Assembly: GCA_028583605.1 (NCBI GenBank)
Contig: CM053326.1
Span: forward strand, 37,293,931-37,357,930
Origin: Dastarcus helophoroides
Taxonomy: Eukaryota > Arthropoda > Insecta > Coleoptera > Bothrideridae
DNA: 64,000 nt
Direction: 5' to 3'
Part shown: positions 55,801-61,800 of the stretch, in pieces
Position numbering within the stretch: position 1 is the stretch's first letter
How the letters are laid out: the number at the start of each line of letters is the position of its first letter
Notes under the pieces: generated by a model
The model's database searches: none
Told to the model about the DNA's origin: nothing
Seen by the model: the letters and a program-made list of their open reading frames with translations, nothing else
Translations under genes and position numbers: made by a program

Positions 55801-58800
55801 ATAAACTGGGGGGATGGAATCTTCAGATTTGAGTCGAAATTTCCAAATAAAGGTCGAAATTTCCAAATAAAGGTCGAAATTTCCAAATGAAGGCCGAAAT
55901 TTTCAAAAAAAGGCCGAACTTTGGGAAAAAAAAGTCGGAAAACGAATTTAAAATAAAAACAGAATCTTTCGAAAAATTTCCAAAAATATCGAAATTTCCA
56001 AGTTAAATTTTGTCAGAAAAGTTGCAGAATAAATCGAATTTGGAAAAAAAACCAATTTCTAAAAATATTTCTCCCAGAATTTTTACTTTCATTTGAATTT
56101 GGACAATATTGAAATTTATGAGAAATCCTTTTCTCTAACTTTAGTAGAAATATTATTCTCAAAATGTTTACATTTTTATTAAGATATCAATTCAACTGTA
56201 GAAAAATCAAAACCCAATTTTAAGTAACAATATCCAGAAACGTAAGACATTTAATTTTGAAATACAAGTCGAAATTTCGAGAATAAGACGAATTTTGAGA
56301 AACGAAATTTCCAAACTTGGTCCAATTTTGAGACCAGAAGCTAGAATTTCGAGTATAAATTCGTAATTTTTAACCTAACCCAATTTTTTGAAAAAATCGG
56401 AATTTTCAGAAACAGATTGAAATTTTTGGAAAGTCAAAATTTCAATAAAAAGGCCGAAATTTGCAGAAAATATTCAAATTTTTCAAACACAGCCCAACTT
56501 TGAGACGAGAAACTAGAATTTCGAGTATAAAAACGTAATTTCTTACCTAACCCAATTTTTTTAAAAATTTTTATAATAATAATAATAATAATAAGACGAA
56601 TTTTGAAAAGCAAATTGAAATTTTTGGAAGGGCAAAATTTCAAGAAAAAGATCAAAATTTGTAGAAAATATTCAAAATTTCCAAACTTAGTCCAATTTTG
56701 AGACGAAAAACTAGAATTTCGCGTATTAAGTCGTAATTTCTAACCTAACCCAATTTTTTGAAAAAATCGGAATTTTCATAATAATAAGACGAATTTTGTG
56801 CAACATAATTGAAAGTCAAAATTTCAATAAAAAGGCCGAAATTTGCAGAAAATATTCAGAATTTCCAAACACAGCCCAATTTTGAACCAAGAAACTAGAA
56901 TTTCCAGTATAAAGTCGCAATGTCTAACCTAACCCAATTTTTTGAAATAATCGCAATTTCCATAATAATAATATTAAGACGAATTTTGAGAAGCAAATTG
57001 AAATTTTTGGAAAGTCAGAATTTTAAGAAAAAGGTCGAAATTTGTATAAAATATGCAAAATTTCCAAACATAGTTCAATTTTGAGACGAGAAACTAGAAT
57101 TTCGAGTATTAAGTCGTAATTTCTAACCTAATCCAATTTTTTGAAAATATCGGAATTTTCGTAACAATAAGACGAATTTTGTGCAACAGATTGAAATTTT
57201 TGGAAAGTCAAAATTTCAAGAAAAAGGTCGAAATTTGTAAAAAATATTCAAAATTTCCAAACATAGCCCAATTTTGAAACGAAAAACTAGAATTTCGAGA
57301 TAAAGTCGTAATTTCTAACCTAACCCAGTTTTTTGAAAAAATAGGAATTATCATAATAATAATAATAATAATAAGACGAACTTTGAGAAGCAGATTGAAA
57401 TTTTTGGAAAGTGGAAATTTCAAGAAAAAGGTCGAAATTTGTAGAAAATATTCAAAATTTCCAAACATAGCCCAATTTTGAAACGAAAAACTAGAATTTC
57501 GAGTAGTAAAGTCGTAATTTCTAACATAACTCAAATTTTGGAAAAAAAACGGAATTTTCAGTAAATCAAATTTAATATAAAAACCTAATCTTAAAGAAAA
57601 ACTGAAAATATATCGAAATTTCGAAAACACTTAAAAATTTCAAAGGTCGAATTTTTCAAAAAAATGCGAAATTTTCCGAAAAAGTACAATCTTGAGAAGG
57701 AAAATCACAACTTGCAAAAATATTTTACTTGAAAATGTTACTTCTTAACATTCGGATCTAATTTAGAGTAAATAAACGAAATTGTGAAAATTAAAATTTC
57801 AGGGGAAAGCCAATTTTAACGGAAAAATTAACATTTCCAGAACATAAAACATCGATTTTGAATAAAAATCAAAACTTCGAAAATAAGGCAAGAAAAACAA
57901 GTTGCAATTTCGGAAAAGTCAAATTTAAAAAATTTGAAGTCAAAATTGAAGTCAAATTAAAAAAATTTAAAGTCTTCAGAAGGAGACGATTATTAAGAAA
58001 AATGGCGGAATTTGGGAAAAAATACTCTTTTTAAGAGTCCAAAAAGTAAAATTTTTAAGAGTCCAAAAAGTAACATTTTTAGAATAAAGTCGAAATTTCG
58101 AAAAAGATTATTTTGAGGAAAAAGCGAATCTAAAAAAAATTAAAAGTGAAAGAATCAAAATTTCGAGAAACAGACGATTTTCCAGGAAAAAACCGAAATT
58201 ACCAGAGATATTAAATATTGAATTTTAAGATAAAAATTGATATTTCCAGAAAAATGCACATTTTAAAAACCAGTCAATATTTCAAAATGTTGGAAAATCA
58301 GTTTCTATAAAGTACGAATGTTCAGAAAAGCTTAATGTTAAAAAAATAACGAAATTTAAAAAAAAACAAAATTTCTAGAAAACTGCTAACCGTGAACCCT
58401 CTAAATTCAAGAAAAATGGCGGAATTTGGGAAAAAATACTATTTTTAAGAGTCCAAAAAGTAACATTTTTAGAATAAATTCGAAATTTCGAAAAAGATGA
58501 TTTTGAGAAAAAGGAGAATCTAAAAAAAAATTAAATTTAAGTGAAAGAATCAAAATTTCGAGAAACATTTTTCAGGAAAAAGTCGAAGTTACCAGAGATA
58601 TTAAATATTGAAGTTTGAGGTAAAAATTGAAATTTCCAGAAAAATGCAAACTTTAAAGAAACCCACTTAATATTACAAAATGTTGGTAAATCAGTTTATA
58701 AGAAGTTCAGATTTTCAGAAAAGTCTAACGTTAAGAAAAATAACAGAATTTCAAAAAAAACGAAATTTTTAGAAAATTGCTAACCGTGGACCCTCGAAAT

Positions 58801-61800
58801 TCACGAGATGGTCCCCTCAGGTGCCTATGGATCCCAAATTAAGAATTTCTAGGATAAACTGACATAATTGGTACGTATGAAGGAACTATTCTTCTTTTCT
58901 TTTTTTTTTTTTAGGCACTAATTTTAGCAGTACTCCGTAATTTTGGTGGAACGGACAGGTCCTTGGCTATCTTCAAAAATTGAAATACAGTAAGACCCCG
59001 CTTAACGCTGCTTTGTTTAATGCTGTTTCGGTTTAACGCTTTTAGTGGGAATAGTGGGATTTCCTGAAACTTATACGCACCATTGGGCTTCCTCTAAATC
59101 CAAAGTTTTCTTGGAATAAGGTAATAACGAAGAAATGTTTGAAGGAAGTGTGGAAAAACATCGATGACACTAGAAAATCTGTTGTTGGCATAAAAGAAAT
59201 AGTCGAATTAGAGAAACAAACAGATTTAGAAATGTGAAAGATCTCAAGGAAATTTTGATGATGAGCTCAAGAAAATAGCATATCAAGAAGAACGCAAAAA
59301 AATAGTGATGTAAAGAAGAGCCAAAAAAAAACGGTACTGGCATGATTCTCTTTTATGCGTTGAGCCTGAGCAGGTTGCCAGCGCTGTGCCAGTACCACTG
59401 AGCCGCTAGCCAGTGCAGGGCAATGGTGGACCATTGCAGAAATGTTTGCTGGGAAATTATGGACCAATTTATTGAAAATGAGGCAGGTTTTATAGGTGTT
59501 CAAAGGCAAGACGAGGCCTTGCTCTCATATTGACAACTTCTTACAGGGCGCAAAAGAAAAATACAAATGACATTAGATACCTTCTTCATAAAAGAGGCAA
59601 ATTGAAAATGCAAAAGAACCTGAATGATCTAAACATAAATAATGACTTACTTTCTTTTTATACTCGTTTTCCCCTAACTCCATTATTTACATGAAGAGAC
59701 GATCTCGTTTCGTATAACGCTCTACTTGGTTGGAACGTAACCACCGCGTTAAGAGGGGTTTTACTGTACAAATCTTGTCGCCTGAAACCAAGGAAGATTA
59801 AAAGCACATCTTCAGAGGGATACTCTCTCTGAAGATGATAGCTTGGCTATTGAAACGCATTAAAGCAACCTTTGTTTTAATCTTTCTTGGTTTAAGGGGA
59901 CAAGATTTGCATTTCAAATATTCCGTGACAGTACAAAAAAAGAACACACAATTCATTCACCTACGATCTTTCGTAGGTGCTTTATCGAAAAATGTTTAAT
60001 TTTTGAGCATGTTTCATTCATTCTTGGGAATGCGAACCACTTGCGCTCGGAGCAGTTTACTCCCCGATGCGTCTCAGTATATCGTTACGTGCATGCATAA
60101 GTTGAGATTATTACATCTACGTTTCACTTGTGAATTTATCATTAAATCTGAATACACTGATTACACGAATTTGATCTAAAACAATTGTCTCAAATAGATT
60201 CAAGTTTCTCTATAATGAAATTTTCCCTTTTTTGTACTCTCAACTATCCATTGAAACTTAATGGCATCTAAAATAACCAACAATTGAATATCGAGTGGGC
60301 GGATTTGAATGAGTCGTCTGGGAATGTGTTCTTGCTGTTAGCTGGAATCAGAACTTTTATTCCCTCTTGCCAATATCCATGAATAGATTTTTCCGTCCGC
60401 ATTTCCAACGCTAACAATGTTTTTTGTTGTCATTGAATAGTGTTTCGTTGTTTCTTATTTATTTTGGCATCCTTTTATACAGATACTTTCTACGGACGTC
60501 AGCGTTTCGATTTGTTTATTTTTTGTTCTGTAAACTTACTGAAGCCTAGGTCTTGATTTAAATAGGTTTGGGGAATTTAAATACACTAATTCGAACTTAA
60601 ACTAATCAATGTGATCAATGATTACAATGAAAACAGATTTATGTAACTCTCTGTGATTGGAAATATATTAAAAAAAGATAAAATAATGCCAAACGATCAA
60701 TGGGGATCTGTAAAGCGATATGTCCCTACTTACCGCCCCTTTCCTCCCTGGAAAACTGAAGAAGACGTCCGGACCTGTCCTTTGAGGCATCTGTCGTAGG
60801 ACATTGAGAAGCTTGGGTGAGTGTCGAGGCTACAACGGCAAATTTATTTGTGGAGTCAGTAAAACAGCGTTTATCGTTAGAGCTTACCCATTTCCCGTTA
60901 ATGGCCTTCATGGCACCGAACAACAATTTTAGCTCCTTTACTGTTATGCTGTAACTTGCTAGGACTCCCAACATTTCTATGAGTAAATCTGGAAAGTAAA
61001 TATACACTGGATGTAGATAAATAGAAATAAATTAAAAAAAAATATTTCTTTTCGTTCACATTAAGGCGATTTCAACTATTTGAGCGTTATATTAGTTACT
61101 TAACTGAAACATATTTTAGAATTATTAGCTTTATATATACAGAGTGTGTGAAAGCATGAAAATATGACAGCCTGTCCAGCTTTTATTGATAAAAAAAATA
61201 TTTGGGACATTTGGAATTTTGCCTTACAATAATTTACTAATCAATTGATTTGCTATATAGTTCCCTTAAATTTCTAGCAGTTACTAGATACAGCAAAATT
61301 AAAAGAGCCTGATGCTGATGCTAAAACCGAAACATTTCATGTTAAATTAACGACTTTTAACATGTAAGGTGTAGGGCAGTATAAGCGAAAGAATATTTCT
61401 GAAGAGATTTTACTTTATCGCGGTCACATCTTGCTAGAGATTTTGTTAAAAAAGTAATAATTATGCAGAATAATAGTGTGAAAGAAATAGTAAAATATGA
61501 GGATTTCTAGCAGTACCGTTTTTGCGTAATCTATGAAATTATATGAAATTCGATGCTTCATTCCACACGTTAGGGAAACATTTCGAAGTAATGGCAACAT
61601 TATTGTTCAAGCAGAGCACAGTTTTCAGCTCAAAAAATCTACACCAAAGCGACTTGGAGATTTATATTATTGTATCCACGCGTACAGTCTATACTAAAAA
61701 TCGAGTAGTGATGACAATCTGGCATCTCTATTTCGCAGCGGAGACCTACTTAATTTAGTTACGATTACTAACGACGAACCAGTTTCAGAAACATTTCTAG

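Noticed and set aside
56370..57330. CTAACCTAACCC strings resembling insect telomere repeat (TTAGG).
   Set aside because: They occur once per unit of a longer array, not as pure pentamer runs.
60735..60887. Continuation of the exon 2 frame through the intron to a 93-codon ORF.
   Set aside because: The continuation is not neurobeachin-like, and the correct exon 3 lies in another frame in the same stretch with proper splice sites.
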